DNA of 60,609 nucleotides from Levilactobacillus tangyuanensis. Lineage in GTDB: Bacteria; Bacillota; Bacilli; Lactobacillales; Lactobacillaceae. The notes under the pieces were generated by a model that was not told where the DNA came from, did not search any database, and was given only the letters and a program-made list of their open reading frames with translations. The stretch's first letter is position 1. Every line of letters starts with the position of its first letter. The stretch lies in assembly GCF_003946545.1 (NCBI RefSeq), contig NZ_RHOA01000012.1:1-60609 (forward strand). The letters run 5' to 3'. Below are positions 25,555-36,558 of this stretch, in pieces. The position numbers and the translations under genes are program-made.

Positions 25555-26685
25555 ATGGCTGACGAACGACAAGCTGCCTTGGATAAGGCACTTAAGCGAA
25601 TTGAAAAAGACTTTGGTAAGGGTTCAATTATGCGGTTAGGCGATAACGCCAATATGCAAGTTGAAACTGTACCTTCTGGCTCGTTGGCTCTCGACGTAGC
25701 TTTAGGTGTCGGGGGTTACCCTCGAGGCCGGATTGTAGAAATCTATGGACCTGAATCATCAGGTAAGACGACGGTGGCTTTACACGCCGTTGCCGAAGTC
25801 CAGAAACGTGGGGGTACCGCTGCTTACATCGATGCCGAAAACGCTTTGGACCCAGCCTATGCCACTTCGTTGGGTGTAGACATTGACAGTCTCTTGCTGT
25901 CACAACCAGATACTGGGGAACAAGGTCTGCAGATTACAGACGCCTTGATCTCCAGTGGGGCGGTTGATATTGTGGTCGTTGACTCTGTTGCCGCGTTGGT
26001 TCCCCGTGCCGAAATTGAAGGCGAAATGGGTGATGCTCACGTTGGGCTACAAGCTCGACTGATGTCACAAGCCTTACGGAAGCTTTCTGGGACCATTAAC
26101 AAGACCAAGACCATTGCCCTATTCATTAACCAAATCCGTGAAAAAGTCGGTGTGATGTTTGGGAACCCAGAAACCACTCCTGGTGGTCGGGCCCTCAAGT
26201 TCTATGCAACGGTTCGCCTGGAAGTTCGGCGTGCTGAACAAATCAAAGACGGTACCGATGTCATTGGTAACCGGACTCGGATCAAGGTTGTTAAGAACAA
26301 GGTAGCGCCGCCATTCAAGCGGGCCGAAGTTGATATCATGTACGGTAAGGGTATTTCTCAAACCGGTGAATTGATTGATATGGCCGTTGAAAAGGATATC
26401 GTGGATAAGAGCGGTTCCTGGTACTCTTACGGTGAAGACCGAATTGGTCAAGGTCGTGAGAATGCTAAACAGTATCTGACGGATCATCCTGACATGATGG
26501 CTGAAGTGAACAAACGTGTTCGGACAGCTTACGGTGTTGGTGATGCTGCCGATGATAGTCAGGCAAAGGGCGAGACCCCGGCTGCTGATAAGGCAGACAA
26601 GGCGAAGGCCAAGAAGACCACTGGTAAGGTCACAAAACCAGCTGATGGTCAGATGGAATTAACCCCTGATAAACCAAACAAGTAA
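25555..26685 (+). CDS. recA: Recombinase RecA
   Basis: The 376-residue recombinase has Walker [10 protein letters not shown] (65-73), [13 protein letters not shown], Walker [12 protein letters not shown], the L1/L2 DNA-binding loops ([24 protein letters not shown] is split between them) and [20 protein letters not shown]. The C-terminal tail is Lys/Asp-rich. RecA drives homologous pairing and triggers LexA self-cleavage. The ATG follows AAAGGAGG. The LexA-type box upstream predicts SOS control, and a terminator follows. Confidence 0.99.
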   Translation: MADERQAALDKALKRIEKDFGKGSIMRLGDNANMQVETVPSGSLALDVALGVGGYPRGRIVEIYGPESSGKTTVALHAVAEVQKRGGTAAYIDAENALDPAYATSLGVDIDSLLLSQPDTGEQGLQITDALISSGAVDIVVVDSVAALVPRAEIEGEMGDAHVGLQARLMSQALRKLSGTINKTKTIALFINQIREKVGVMFGNPETTPGGRALKFYATVRLEVRRAEQIKDGTDVIGNRTRIKVVKNKVAPPFKRAEVDIMYGKGISQTGELIDMAVEKDIVDKSGSWYSYGEDRIGQGRENAKQYLTDHPDMMAEVNKRVRTAYGVGDAADDSQAKGETPAADKADKAKAKKTTGKVTKPADGQMELTPDKPNK

Positions 26686-26696
26686 TTCAAATGTGA

Positions 26697-26731
26697 GCAT
26701 CTTCGTCCGAGAGACGAGGATGTTTTTTTGG
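26697..26731 (+). terminator. recA terminator
   Basis: CATCTTCGTC pairs with GACGAGGATG, followed by seven T. Confidence 0.88.
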
Positions 26732-26766
26732 TTACGGTTTGACCGAATGGTTTCTGGTGAGTTTAG

Positions 26767-26795
26767 TTGACAGCGTTGGTGGCAACCATTAGAAT
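26767..26795 (+). promoter_or_regulatory. rny promoter
   Basis: TTGACA (26767-26772), a 17-bp spacer and TAGAAT (26790-26795). Confidence 0.75.
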
Positions 26796-26877
26796 TAGAT
26801 TTGTGTCAATCATTATATAAACATCTAAAAAAGTCTGATTTTAAATTAGTCATTTTTGATGATGCGGAGGTGGAATC

Positions 26878-28437
26878 ATGACTGTTCCAAATGTAATCCT
26901 CGCAATCATCGCTATCGTTGTTGGTGTCGTGGGCGGGTATTATTATCGAAAATCTGTTCATGAACGTCAGTTAGATGCTGCCAAGTACACGGCAAAAGGT
27001 GTACTGGCGGAAGCAAAGAAACAAGCTGAGACTGCAACTAAGGAATCCTTATTGGAGGCCAAGGAAGACAGTCACAAGTACCGTGCAGAGGTCGAAACAG
27101 AGCTGAAAGAACGTCGTGCCGAAGTTCAGAAGCAAGAAGACCGCTTGATTCAACGGGAGGAAACGTTAGACCGGAAGGACAATTCACTGGAAAAACGGGA
27201 AAGCTCATTGAATCGTCGGGACAAGAAGCTTAATGCTGAAGAGCAGAATTTAGCGAAGAAACAACAACAAGCAGACTCACTGATTGAAAAACGTCAGTCG
27301 GCGGTAGAAGCCGTCGCTGCATTATCCCAGGACGATGCACGGGACCTGATTATTTCAGAGGCCAAGACGGCTCTGGCAGGCGAACGCGCAAAGATGATCA
27401 AAGAAAGCGAAGAAACAGCTCGCAAGACGGCCCAGGCGAATGCCAAGGACCTGATTGTGTCTGCTATTCAACGGAGTGCTGCTGATATGGTGACGGAGAC
27501 CACGATTTCTGTGGTGACGCTGCCTAACGACGACATGAAGGGCCGCATCATTGGCCGTGAAGGTCGGAACATTCGGACGTTAGAAACCTTGACCGGGATT
27601 GACCTGATCATTGATGATACGCCGGAAGCAGTTGTGCTGAGTGGCTTCGACCCATTACGGCGAGAAGTTGCTAAGATCGCGTTAGAGAAATTGATTCAAG
27701 ACGGTCGGATTCATCCGGCGCGGATTGAAGAGATGGTGGCCAAGGCCAAGAAAGAACTGGACGAACGTGTCCGGGAGCTTGGCGAGCAAGCAACCTTCGA
27801 TCTGGGGATTCATTCGATGCACCCAGAACTGGTTAAGCTCGTTGGTCGCTTGAATTTCAGAATTTCTCATGGGCAGAATGCTTTAGCCCATTCAATCGAA
27901 GTTGCCAAAATCACTGGGGTGTTGGCAGCTGAATTAGGTGAGGATGTTACGGTAGCAAAGCGTGCGGGATTGTTACATGATATTGGCCGAGCTGCTGAGC
28001 ATGAAGATGACAACTCATACATCACAACTGGGACAGAATTAGCGAAGAAATATCGTGAAAGCTCAGTTGTCGTGAATGCCATCGCGGCTCAAGCAGATCA
28101 AACGGCACCACAGTCTGTGATTGCGGAACTGGTTGGGACTGCTGATTTAATTTCAGCGACCCGTCCAGGTGCACGTTCTGACTCCTTGGAAAGCTACATT
28201 CACCGTTTGGATAAATTGGAAACGATTGCCAACGCCTTTGACGGGGTTGACCACAGTTTCGCCATTCAAGCGGGGCGTGAAGTTCGAGTCATCGTGCGGC
28301 CAGAAAAGATTTCCGACACGGATGCTGTTGTCTTGGCACGAGACATCAAGAAACAAATTGAAGATGACTTGGATTATCCAGGCCACGTCAAGGTTTCCGT
28401 CATTCGTGAAGTTCGGTCAGTTGAATATGCAAAGTAA
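26878..28437 (+). CDS. rny: Ribonuclease Y
   Basis: The 519-residue endoribonuclease has an N-terminal membrane helix (about 4-24), a long charged coiled coil (about 30-200), a KH RNA-binding domain ([29 protein letters not shown], near 222-250) and an HD metal domain with LLHDIGRA. It starts bulk mRNA turnover in Firmicutes at the membrane. The ATG follows GCGGAGG. It has its own promoter and a terminator after the stop. ymdB follows, as in Bacillus. Confidence 0.98.
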   Translation: MTVPNVILAIIAIVVGVVGGYYYRKSVHERQLDAAKYTAKGVLAEAKKQAETATKESLLEAKEDSHKYRAEVETELKERRAEVQKQEDRLIQREETLDRKDNSLEKRESSLNRRDKKLNAEEQNLAKKQQQADSLIEKRQSAVEAVAALSQDDARDLIISEAKTALAGERAKMIKESEETARKTAQANAKDLIVSAIQRSAADMVTETTISVVTLPNDDMKGRIIGREGRNIRTLETLTGIDLIIDDTPEAVVLSGFDPLRREVAKIALEKLIQDGRIHPARIEEMVAKAKKELDERVRELGEQATFDLGIHSMHPELVKLVGRLNFRISHGQNALAHSIEVAKITGVLAAELGEDVTVAKRAGLLHDIGRAAEHEDDNSYITTGTELAKKYRESSVVVNAIAAQADQTAPQSVIAELVGTADLISATRPGARSDSLESYIHRLDKLETIANAFDGVDHSFAIQAGREVRVIVRPEKISDTDAVVLARDIKKQIEDDLDYPGHVKVSVIREVRSVEYAK

Positions 28438-28441
28438 GTCA

Positions 28442-28474
28442 GAGAAGCTAGGCCATTTGGTTCTAGCTTTTTTA
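28442..28474 (+). terminator. rny terminator
   Basis: AGAAGCTAG pairs with CTAGCTT, followed by six T. Confidence 0.8.
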
Positions 28475-28572
28475 CGTCGTCAAAGGATAAAGCATGGTAA
28501 AATAGAAAGTATTTAATAGACCAGTGGGCGACAGTTCGGAACCCAGCGCGGTTCTAAGATAGGGGAACGATA

Positions 28573-29367
28573 ATGCGAATTCTTTTTGTTGGTGATGTTG
28601 TGGGAAATATTGGGCAGGCCATGATTCATGAGTACCTGCCACAGTTGAAACGAGACCTAAAGCCCCAGGTCACCATTGTGAACGGTGAAAATTCTACGCC
28701 GGTTGGTCGTGGGATCAGTCAAAATATTTATAAGCAACTCTTGAAGGATGGGGCCGATGTGGTCACTATGGGTAATCATACGTGGGATAACGCCGAGCTC
28801 TATGACTTCATCGGTAGTGCCAAGCGACTGGTCCGGCCGGCTAACTTCCCTGGGAATGCGCCAGGACAGGGCTGGACTAAGGTTAAGGTGAACCAACAAA
28901 CCTTGGCCGTCGTGAATATGCAGGGACGGGTCTTCATGAATCCAATGGACGATCCCTTTGCCAAGATGAAGACGCTCTTACCCGAACTGGACACCGACTT
29001 TGTCTTTGTCGACTTTCATGCGGAAACGACGAGTGAAAAGCGGGCCTTTGCCATGCGCTATGATGGTCAACTCTCGGCAGTCGTTGGGACTCACACCCAT
29101 GTTCAGACCAGTGACGCCCAGGTGTTGGCCGGCGGCACGGCATTTATGACCGAAGCCGGGATGACCGGTCCCGCCGACAGTGTTCTCGGGATGCAAGCCG
29201 ATAGCGTCATTGAACGGTTTGAGAATCAACGACCGACACGGTATACCGTGCAAGAAGTCGGACCGGGCCTGTTGTCTGGGGCCGTGATTGACTTGAACGA
29301 CAAGACGGGACATGCGACCAGCATTCACCCCATCCTGATTAGTCCGCAACACCCCTACCAAAGCTAA
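28573..29367 (+). CDS. ymdB: YmdB family metallophosphoesterase
   Basis: The 264-residue protein shows the dinuclear metallophosphoesterase motifs: MRILFVGDVVGNIG, NGENST, TMGNHTWDN, VDFHAETTSEK and VGTHTHVQTSD. In Bacillus subtilis YmdB is a phosphodiesterase active on cAMP-type nucleotides and affects biofilm and colony behaviour; its role here is inferred. It lies between rny and mutS, as expected. The ribosome site is a modest AGGGGAACG before the ATG. Confidence 0.92.
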   Translation: MRILFVGDVVGNIGQAMIHEYLPQLKRDLKPQVTIVNGENSTPVGRGISQNIYKQLLKDGADVVTMGNHTWDNAELYDFIGSAKRLVRPANFPGNAPGQGWTKVKVNQQTLAVVNMQGRVFMNPMDDPFAKMKTLLPELDTDFVFVDFHAETTSEKRAFAMRYDGQLSAVVGTHTHVQTSDAQVLAGGTAFMTEAGMTGPADSVLGMQADSVIERFENQRPTRYTVQEVGPGLLSGAVIDLNDKTGHATSIHPILISPQHPYQS

Positions 29368-29394
29368 CGATAACGGAAGGATGAACCATTTTTC

Positions 29395-32061
29395 ATGACG
29401 AAAGCTAACGTGACGCCAATGATGGTGCAATATCAAAAAATCAAAGACCAGTATCCCGATGCCTTTTTGTTCTATCGGCTAGGGGACTTTTATGAAATGT
29501 TTAATGAGGATGCCGTGAAGGGGTCGCAACTCCTGGAATTGACACTGACCACGCGGAGTCACAGTGCTAAGAACCCCATTCCGATGTGTGGCGTGCCCCA
29601 CAAGGCGGTTCAGAATTATATTGATATTTTGGTAGACCAAGGCTATAAGGTCGCCATTTGTGAACAAATGGAGGACCCAAAGCTGGCCAAGGGAATGGTC
29701 AAACGGGAGGTTATCCAACTGGTAACGCCCGGGACCCAGACCGATACCGGGGCGGCCGGCGCTAAGCGTAATAACTACTTAACGGCGCTGACGATGCCTG
29801 GTGAAAATCAATTTGGCCTGGCCTATACGGACCTATCGACTGGTGAATTGAAGGCGGCCGAACTGACCAGTATGGATACTGTGGTCAATGAACTCATGAG
29901 CCTGCAAACCAAGGAAGTGGTGGTGGATGAGACCATCGCCGCTGATTTCCAGGATCGGATTCACCAGCTGGGCATGCTGATTTCCCATCAGGATGAGATT
30001 CAGGGGAGTTCTGAAGTGAGCTACGTTGAACAGGACCTGGACACACCCACCTTGAAGCAAGTGGTTGGCCTCTTGGTGACCTACGTCACGGTCACTCAAA
30101 AGCGGAGTCTGGCCCATTTGCAGCGGGCAGTGGCCTACGAGCCAGCGGCCTTTTTAAAGATGGATCATTCGTCGCAAGTGAACCTAGAGATTACCCAAAA
30201 TCTACGGACCAAGAAAAAATCAGGGACCCTGTTGTGGCTGCTCGATGAAACCAAGACGGCCATGGGTGGCCGGTTATTGAAACAGTGGCTGGATCGGCCC
30301 TTGATTGATCGGGGGACGATTGAGGATCGCCAGGCTAAGGTGGCCGCGTTACTGGAACACTACTTCGAACGCAGCAATTTACAAGAAGAACTCGTGAAGG
30401 TCTATGACCTGGAACGATTAGCCGGCCGCGTTGCTTTTGGGAGCGTGAATGGCCGCGACCTGATTCAGTTACAGACGTCCTTGGAACAGGTACCCCAAAT
30501 CGAGCATACCATTGAAGAGCTGGGCGATCCCATTTTCAAATCTCTTCTGCAGAATCTCGATCCCGTAAGCGATGTCGCCGATGCCATCCGCGAGGCCATC
30601 GTGCCAGAACCACCAATATCGGTCGCCGATGGTGGGGTTATTCGCGATGGGTTTAACGCCCAGCTCGATGAATATCGTGACGCGATGCGCCATGGTAAAA
30701 CTTGGTTGGCCGAGATGGAAGCCCATGAGCGAGAAGTCACCGGTATCAACAATCTAAAGATCGGTTACAACCATGTCTTTGGGTACTACATCGAGGTCAC
30801 CAAGGTTAATCTCGACAAACTACCGGTGGATCGCTACGAACGAAAACAAACGCTGACGAATGCTGAGCGATTCTCCACGCCGGAATTAAAAGAAAAAGAA
30901 CAATTAATTCTTGAGGCTGAAGAGAAATCAGTGGCTCTCGAATACCAATTGTTCGTGACCTTACGCGAGCAGGTGAAGACGGCGATTGGTCGTCTGCAAA
31001 AGTTAGCAGCGATCATTGCCAGTCTGGATGTCTTCCAAAGCTTTGCCGTGGTTAGCGAGGATTATCATTTCGTTCAACCCAAGTTGGTGGCTGGACATAA
31101 CTTGAAGATTACCCAGGGACGCCACCCGGTCGTCGAAAAGGTATTGGGTCGCCAGACCTATGTGCCTAACGACGTCACCATGGATCCCGAGACCAATATT
31201 CTCCTGATTACGGGTCCCAACATGTCGGGGAAGAGTACCTACATGCGGCAACTTGCTTTGACCGTGATCATGGCCCAGATGGGGTGTTTCGTTCCGGCCG
31301 AGGCCGCCGAGATGCCCATCTTTGACCAGATCTTTACACGAATTGGGGCGGCCGATGACTTAATCTCCGGTCAGAGTACCTTCATGGTGGAAATGCAGGA
31401 GGCCAACCGTGCCCTGAGTCATGCAACGGCGAACAGTCTCATCTTATTTGATGAGATTGGCCGAGGAACGGCGACCTATGATGGGATGGCACTGGCGCAG
31501 GCCATTATCGAATATGTTCATAACCGGGTTCACGCTAAGACCTTGTTCTCAACGCATTATCACGAGTTGACGGCCCTAGCCGATAGCCTAAAGGAATTGA
31601 AGAATGTCCACGTTGGCGCGGTTGAACGCGACGGTGATCTGGTCTTCTTGCATCAAATGCAACCGGGTCCGGCGGATAAATCTTACGGGATTCACGTCGC
31701 TAAGCTAGCAGGAATGCCAAACAGCTTGTTGAGCCGGGCGGAAGTCATTCTGCAGGCGTTAGAAGATGAGGCGGCCCAGTCGGCTCCAACCTTATCCGTC
31801 ACGTCGGCAGCGGCTGAACCTGATTCTGCGGCGACTTCTGCGGCCGTCACGGTGTCACAGCCAGAACCTGAAACTGAACCGGATCCAGTGGCCAATGAAA
31901 CCGCCGTCGATCAGCAATTATCCCTCTTTGGGGATGCGGCTGATCTGACGCCGGCTCAGGCCAAGGTCCTTAAACAAATATCCGGTCTGAATCTCATGGG
32001 GATGACCCCCATGGCCGTCATGAATGAAGTCTATAAGTGGCAGCAAAAACTGAGTAAGTAA
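29395..32061 (+). CDS. mutS: DNA mismatch repair protein MutS
   Basis: The 888-residue protein carries the mismatch-binding domain ([14 protein letters not shown] with the Phe-x-Glu motif near residue 35), connector, core and clamp domains, and the ABC ATPase with Walker [10 protein letters not shown] (607-615) and Walker [10 protein letters not shown]. After about residue 795 a low-complexity Ala/Ser/Thr/Glu-Pro linker leads to a conserved tail (QLSLFGD), which in Gram-positive MutS contacts the sliding clamp. The ATG follows GGAAGGA at somewhat long spacing. mutL follows 21 nt downstream and is probably co-transcribed. Confidence 0.98.
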   Translation: MTKANVTPMMVQYQKIKDQYPDAFLFYRLGDFYEMFNEDAVKGSQLLELTLTTRSHSAKNPIPMCGVPHKAVQNYIDILVDQGYKVAICEQMEDPKLAKGMVKREVIQLVTPGTQTDTGAAGAKRNNYLTALTMPGENQFGLAYTDLSTGELKAAELTSMDTVVNELMSLQTKEVVVDETIAADFQDRIHQLGMLISHQDEIQGSSEVSYVEQDLDTPTLKQVVGLLVTYVTVTQKRSLAHLQRAVAYEPAAFLKMDHSSQVNLEITQNLRTKKKSGTLLWLLDETKTAMGGRLLKQWLDRPLIDRGTIEDRQAKVAALLEHYFERSNLQEELVKVYDLERLAGRVAFGSVNGRDLIQLQTSLEQVPQIEHTIEELGDPIFKSLLQNLDPVSDVADAIREAIVPEPPISVADGGVIRDGFNAQLDEYRDAMRHGKTWLAEMEAHEREVTGINNLKIGYNHVFGYYIEVTKVNLDKLPVDRYERKQTLTNAERFSTPELKEKEQLILEAEEKSVALEYQLFVTLREQVKTAIGRLQKLAAIIASLDVFQSFAVVSEDYHFVQPKLVAGHNLKITQGRHPVVEKVLGRQTYVPNDVTMDPETNILLITGPNMSGKSTYMRQLALTVIMAQMGCFVPAEAAEMPIFDQIFTRIGAADDLISGQSTFMVEMQEANRALSHATANSLILFDEIGRGTATYDGMALAQAIIEYVHNRVHAKTLFSTHYHELTALADSLKELKNVHVGAVERDGDLVFLHQMQPGPADKSYGIHVAKLAGMPNSLLSRAEVILQALEDEAAQSAPTLSVTSAAAEPDSAATSAAVTVSQPEPETEPDPVANETAVDQQLSLFGDAADLTPAQAKVLKQISGLNLMGMTPMAVMNEVYKWQQKLSK

Positions 32062-32082
32062 CGTAGAAAGGAGGCCGTGTGC

Positions 32083-34086
32083 ATGGCTAAGATTCATGAA
32101 TTAGCGTCCGTTTTAGCCGACCAAATCGCGGCCGGGGAAGTCGTCGAGCGTCCCGCGTCCGTGGTTAAGGAACTGGTGGAAAACGCAATCGATGCCAATA
32201 GTACCCAGATCGACATTACGGTCGAAGAGGCTGGTCTGAAGCGGATTATGGTGGTCGATGACGGGGATGGTATTGCCGATGAGGATGCCGAAATGGCCTT
32301 CAAGCGGCATGCGACCAGTAAGATCACGGATCGACGCGATCTATTTCGAATTAAATCATTGGGATTTCGTGGTGAAGCGCTGCCCAGTATTGCTTCCGTG
32401 GCGGACGTCACCATGGCGACGTCGACCGGCGACGTGGGGACGCTGATTCACAACGTTGGCGGTAAGATTGTCACGCACACGGCCGCCGCAGCACGCAAGG
32501 GGACCACGATTACCGTGGCCGATTTATTTGGTAACGTGCCGGCCCGTCTGAAATATCTCAAATCACCGGCGACCGAGTTATCGCGGATCACGGATATTGT
32601 GAATCGACTGGCTCTTAGTTATCCTAACGTGGCCTTCTCGTTGGTTCACGATGGTCGTGAGCTAACGCGGACCACCGGCCGAGGCGACTTACGCCAGGTG
32701 ATTGCCGGCATCTATGGCGTCCAAACGGCGCGGAAGATGGTGGCGATTCAGGGCAAGAATCCAGACTTTACCGTCCGCGGCTTCGTGAGTTTACCCGAGC
32801 TGACCCGGGCGAGTCGTCAATACATCTCGCTGTTGTTGAATGGCCGTTATATCCATAACTTTCAATTAAGTAAGGCCTTGATCGCCGGCTATGGGTCTAA
32901 ACTCATGGTTGGCCGTTATCCCATTGCGGTCCTAGATATTCAGATGGACCCCGTTTTGGTGGATGTGAATGTTCATCCCACGAAGCAAGAAGTGCGTATA
33001 AGCCAGGAACCAGAGCTAACGCAACTGATTCAGGAGACGGTCTTTAAGCGCCTCGCCCAGGAGAATTTGATTCCGGACGTCGCCGATGAGGCACCCGTTC
33101 GGCATCGCGAGAAGGCCACGGCTGATCAATTGACCATGGCCTTGAATGAGGCGTCGACGAAGTATGAAGCGCCACGCACGAGCATGACGACGCCCAGTCC
33201 ACGGACGCCGGAGCATCGACCCGTTACCACGGGGACTCAGGCCACGACGGCGGAGGCCTCGACCAAGGGTCCCCAACCAATGACGGCGCCTACCACGGCA
33301 CCGGTTGAGCCCCTGATGATTCGTCAGCGAACGGATCTGAAACTTCCGGCCGTTCAAGACTTTGACCAACGGTATCGCTCTGAACCAGCCTTTGCCCCAT
33401 TGGGCGCGGCACCGGTCGTTGATGAACCGACAGCCGAGTCCCTGGCGCTCAAACCAAGTCCGGCACAACGTTTCCCGGACTTGCGGTATCTCGGCCAGGT
33501 TCATGGCACCTATTTGTTAGCGGAAGCCGATGATGGCCTCTACCTAGTTGACCAACACGCCGCGCAGGAACGCGTTAATTATGAGTATTATCGCCAGGCG
33601 ATCGGCGAGGTCAGTGACGATGAACAGAAGTTACTCGTGCCGATTGTGTTGGATTACCCGACAACGGATATCTTGGCACTGAACGATCACTTGCCAACAC
33701 TGGCTAGTGTGGGCATTCATTTGGAATCCTTTGGGCCCAACAGCCTGATCGTTCACGAGCATCCAACCTGGTTTAAGGCCGGGCAGGAGACCGATACCAT
33801 TAAGGAAATGGTGGACTGGGTGTTAAAGGACGGTAAGATTTCGGTGGCGGCCTTTCGTGAGAAGACGGCGATCATGATGAGTTGTAAGCGGGCCATCAAG
33901 GCTAACCATCACTTGGATGATCAACAGGCCAGGGCCCTGCTTAAGAAGTTGGCAACGGCCGAGAATCCGTTCAACTGTCCCCACGGGCGGCCGGTGTTGG
34001 TTCACTTCACGGATCAAGACTTGGAGAAACTGTTCAAGCGAATTCAAGATCCGCATCACAGTGGTGATGATTGGCTCGAGTCCTAG
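32083..34086 (+). CDS. mutL: DNA mismatch repair endonuclease MutL
   Basis: The 667-residue GHKL ATPase has [30 protein letters not shown] and [16 protein letters not shown] in the N-terminal domain. A Thr/Pro-rich linker covers about 355-440. The C-terminal endonuclease motif [12 protein letters not shown] starts at residue 490 and the zinc-binding CPHGRP motif at 632, so this is the nicking type of MutL found in bacteria without MutH. The ATG at 32083 follows AAGGAGG. It is paired with mutS and followed by ruvAB, which has its own LexA-like box. Confidence 0.98.
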   Translation: MAKIHELASVLADQIAAGEVVERPASVVKELVENAIDANSTQIDITVEEAGLKRIMVVDDGDGIADEDAEMAFKRHATSKITDRRDLFRIKSLGFRGEALPSIASVADVTMATSTGDVGTLIHNVGGKIVTHTAAAARKGTTITVADLFGNVPARLKYLKSPATELSRITDIVNRLALSYPNVAFSLVHDGRELTRTTGRGDLRQVIAGIYGVQTARKMVAIQGKNPDFTVRGFVSLPELTRASRQYISLLLNGRYIHNFQLSKALIAGYGSKLMVGRYPIAVLDIQMDPVLVDVNVHPTKQEVRISQEPELTQLIQETVFKRLAQENLIPDVADEAPVRHREKATADQLTMALNEASTKYEAPRTSMTTPSPRTPEHRPVTTGTQATTAEASTKGPQPMTAPTTAPVEPLMIRQRTDLKLPAVQDFDQRYRSEPAFAPLGAAPVVDEPTAESLALKPSPAQRFPDLRYLGQVHGTYLLAEADDGLYLVDQHAAQERVNYEYYRQAIGEVSDDEQKLLVPIVLDYPTTDILALNDHLPTLASVGIHLESFGPNSLIVHEHPTWFKAGQETDTIKEMVDWVLKDGKISVAAFREKTAIMMSCKRAIKANHHLDDQQARALLKKLATAENPFNCPHGRPVLVHFTDQDLEKLFKRIQDPHHSGDDWLES

Positions 34087-34127
34087 GCTTCCAGTTTGCG
34101 GTGCCAGTGTGGTACAATTTGTAAAAG

Positions 34128-34141
34128 CAAACGTATGTTTC
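34128..34141 (+). promoter_or_regulatory. LexA (SOS) box of ruvAB
   Basis: CAAACGTATGTTTC matches the Bacillus-type box CGAACRNRYGTTYC at 13 of 14 positions. It lies just after an extended -10 (TGG-TACAAT, 34113-34118) and 24 nt before ruvA. RuvAB is a known SOS target in Bacillus. Confidence 0.75.
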
Positions 34142-34164
34142 ATTTAAAGGAGCTAATTTAACCG

Positions 34165-34770
34165 ATGTATGAATACCTTCGCGGTGTCATTACCGCAGTT
34201 TATCCCGATCACGTGGTGGTCGATGTTGGTGGCGTGGGCTATTTGGTCAACACAGCCAATCCCTATCGTTATCAGGTCAGTGATGAACCAACCACCATCT
34301 ACGTTTACCAGGCCGTCAGTGATACCGCACAGACGTTGTACGGTTTCGTTGATTTTGCGGAAAAGCAATTGTTTTTGAAGCTGATCAACGTGAATGGTAT
34401 CGGGCCGAAAAGTGCCCTGGCGATTTTAGCCAATCCCGATCATCAAGGCCTACTGGTGGCCATTAAGACCAATGACGTGGGCTTCTTGACCAAATTTCCC
34501 GGTGTTGGGAAGAAGACGGCCGGGCAGATTGTGCTGGACCTGCAGAACAAGCTGGATGATTTGGCACCGAGTGAACCGGGCGAGTTATTCACGCCCGAAA
34601 CGGTTACCGATGCCCCTGATAATCCAGAGCTGGCCGATGCCTTGGCCGCTCTGGGTGCCTTGGGCTATCGAGAGACGGCCGTTAAAAAGATTACGCCGCA
34701 GCTTCGCAAGTTCACGGGCCAGACGACCAATGACTATCTGAGTGAAGGCTTACGATTATTGACAAAGTAG
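34165..34770 (+). CDS. ruvA: Holliday junction DNA helicase subunit RuvA
   Basis: The 201-residue protein has the OB-fold domain I (MYEYLRGVITAVYPDHVVVD), tandem helix-hairpin-helix motifs (LINVNGIGPKSALAIL, LTKFPGVGKKTAGQIVLDL) and the small C-terminal domain III that binds RuvB. It holds the four-way junction while RuvB drives branch migration. The ATG lies behind AAAGGAG. ruvB starts 18 nt downstream. Confidence 0.97.
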   Translation: MYEYLRGVITAVYPDHVVVDVGGVGYLVNTANPYRYQVSDEPTTIYVYQAVSDTAQTLYGFVDFAEKQLFLKLINVNGIGPKSALAILANPDHQGLLVAIKTNDVGFLTKFPGVGKKTAGQIVLDLQNKLDDLAPSEPGELFTPETVTDAPDNPELADALAALGALGYRETAVKKITPQLRKFTGQTTNDYLSEGLRLLTK

Positions 34771-34788
34771 TGGGAAGGAGACGAGACG

Positions 34789-35811
34789 ATGAACGATGAC
34801 GACCGGTTAGTATCACCAGAACCAACGGATGACCAAGAGGATTCAGTCGAGAAGTCCTTACGTCCCCAGACGCTGGGCCAATACATTGGTCAGGCACCGA
34901 TTAAGCATGAGCTGAGCGTGTACATTCAGGCGGCTAAGCAGCGAGAAGAGTCGCTCGACCACGTGCTATTGTATGGACCACCTGGCCTTGGGAAGACGAC
35001 CTTAGCCATGGTGATTGCCAATGAAATGGGCGTGCAGATTCGAACAACCAGTGGCCCGGCGATTGAGAAGCCGGGCGATCTGGTGGCGTTGTTAAATGAA
35101 TTACAGCCCGGCGACATTCTCTTTATTGATGAAATTCATCGATTACCGAAGGTCGTTGAAGAAATGCTGTACTCGGCCATGGAAGATTTCTATATCGACA
35201 TCGTGGTCGGCCAGGGGCCAACGGCGCATCCGGTTCACTTCCCATTGCCACCGTTTACCCTGATCGGGGCGACCACGCGGGCCGGACTACTGTCGGCACC
35301 GTTGCGCGATCGTTTCGGAATTGTCGAACGCATGGCGTACTATGAAACGGCGGACTTGCAAGAGATTGTGTCCCGTTCCGCCGACATCTTCCACACGAAG
35401 ATTGCGACCGAGGGGGCTCACGAGATCGCATTGCGGTCACGGGGAACACCACGGATTGCCAACCGCTTGTTGAAACGGATTCGCGACTTCGCCGAGGTTT
35501 CACCCGATCACACTGCCATCGACCTGGCCATTGTGGATCACGCGCTATCCCTGCTACGGGTTGATTCCGCGGGGCTCGATGCCACGGATATCAAGTTGCT
35601 GACCACGATGATTGACTACTATAACGGGGGACCGGTTGGTCTCAATACGTTGGCGGCCAACGTCGGTGAGGAAACTGAAACGGTGGCGGCCATGTACGAA
35701 CCCTACTTGTTGCAACGCGGTTACCTGAAGCGCACCGCTCGTGGGCGAGTCGTAACGGCTGCCGGCTATGCCCATCTTGGGCGCCAGTTACCCGATATTA
35801 ATCAAGCGTAA
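34789..35811 (+). CDS. ruvB: Holliday junction DNA helicase subunit RuvB
   Basis: The 340-residue AAA+ motor has Walker [13 protein letters not shown], Walker [10 protein letters not shown], sensor [18 protein letters not shown] and the C-terminal winged helix ([14 protein letters not shown]). It forms rings on DNA flanking a RuvA-bound junction. The ATG follows AAGGAG. queA and tgt, which often follow ruvB in lactobacilli before yajC, are absent here; a terminator follows instead. Confidence 0.98.
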   Translation: MNDDDRLVSPEPTDDQEDSVEKSLRPQTLGQYIGQAPIKHELSVYIQAAKQREESLDHVLLYGPPGLGKTTLAMVIANEMGVQIRTTSGPAIEKPGDLVALLNELQPGDILFIDEIHRLPKVVEEMLYSAMEDFYIDIVVGQGPTAHPVHFPLPPFTLIGATTRAGLLSAPLRDRFGIVERMAYYETADLQEIVSRSADIFHTKIATEGAHEIALRSRGTPRIANRLLKRIRDFAEVSPDHTAIDLAIVDHALSLLRVDSAGLDATDIKLLTTMIDYYNGGPVGLNTLAANVGEETETVAAMYEPYLLQRGYLKRTARGRVVTAAGYAHLGRQLPDINQA

Positions 35812-35818
35812 AATGCTG

Positions 35819-35852
35819 ACCGAAATTCCCGTGGGACTTTCGGTTTTTATTT
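35819..35852 (+). terminator. ruvAB terminator
   Basis: ACCGAA pairs with TTCGGT and is followed by TTTTATTTT. Confidence 0.7.
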
Positions 35853-36028
35853 TGCGATGAAATTGAATAAGCCGAACGACCGATGATGATCGGGTAGGGA
35901 TGACAACGTTTTCTTGAAAAGCGGGCGAAAATTCCGAACATCCTGAGAAATTCCAGAAATAATTGGACGGATCCCTTAGATTCTGGTAAAGTTGTCCAGT
36001 AGATAACTTATGAAGGAGTGAACCAAAA

Positions 36029-36445
36029 GTGTTTAATACTTTAATCGTCGCCATGGCCAATCCATTTCAAAATAATTCGTCATTATTCATCTTAATTATT
36101 TTCTTGTTCCTGTTGTATTTCTTCATGTTGCGGCCGCAACAAAAGCAACAAAAGAAGCACCAACAAATGGTTAGTCAAGTTAAGAAGGGTGACCACGTGA
36201 TCACCATCGGTCGTTTGCACGGTGTCGTTGATGAAGTCAACCAAGCCGACAAGACGGTTACGCTTGACTGTGATGGCATCTACCTGGTCTTTGACCTCCG
36301 GGCCATCTCAACGGTATCAGCCCCAGCCCCAACTGCTGCGCTCGAACCTGAAACTAAGGACGAAGCCGACAGTGAAGCCAGTGAAACGGCCGACAGCGAA
36401 GCTAGCGATAGTGAAGCCGACACCACGGACGATTCCGAAAAGTAA
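36029..36445 (+). CDS. yajC: Preprotein translocase subunit YajC
   Basis: The 138-residue protein has a single N-terminal membrane helix (about 17-34, SSLFILIIFLFLLYFFML) followed by RPQQKQQKKHQQM and the YajC domain (VKKGDHVITIGRLHGVVDEV). The C-terminal 35 residues are an Asp/Glu/Ala/Ser repeat tail. It associates with SecDF at the Sec translocon. The GTG start follows GAAGGAG. It stands alone between two terminators, directly after ruvB. Confidence 0.92.
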   Translation: MFNTLIVAMANPFQNNSSLFILIIFLFLLYFFMLRPQQKQQKKHQQMVSQVKKGDHVITIGRLHGVVDEVNQADKTVTLDCDGIYLVFDLRAISTVSAPAPTAALEPETKDEADSEASETADSEASDSEADTTDDSEK

Positions 36446-36455
36446 ATTGTCGATT

Positions 36456-36486
36456 AGAACGACCCTTAGGGGCCGTTTTTTTTATG
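36456..36486 (+). terminator. yajC terminator
   Basis: AACG-CCCT and AGGG-CGTT arms form a hairpin, followed by eight T. Confidence 0.75.
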
Positions 36487-36495
36487 CCATAACGA

Positions 36496-36524
36496 TTGTG
36501 AACAAACACGTGTTCGAGTATAAT
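36496..36524 (+). promoter_or_regulatory. dinB promoter with LexA box in the spacer
   Basis: TTGTGA (36496-36501), a 17-bp spacer and TATAAT (36519-36524). Within the spacer CAAACACGTGTTCG (36503-36516) is an almost perfect palindromic LexA box; read on the other strand, CGAACACGTGTTTG fits CGAACRNRYGTTYC at 13 of 14 positions. LexA bound here would block the polymerase, so dinB should be damage-inducible. Confidence 0.85.
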
Positions 36525-36558
36525 TTATTTACTAAATGGTCATGAGGGAGGGGTCGCG

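Noticed and set aside
28538-28554. Inverted repeat GGAACC/GGTTC upstream of ymdB, considered as a LexA box
   Set aside because: The half-sites are 6 nt apart with the wrong spacing and sequence for CGAAC-N4-GTTCG; probably a chance small hairpin.
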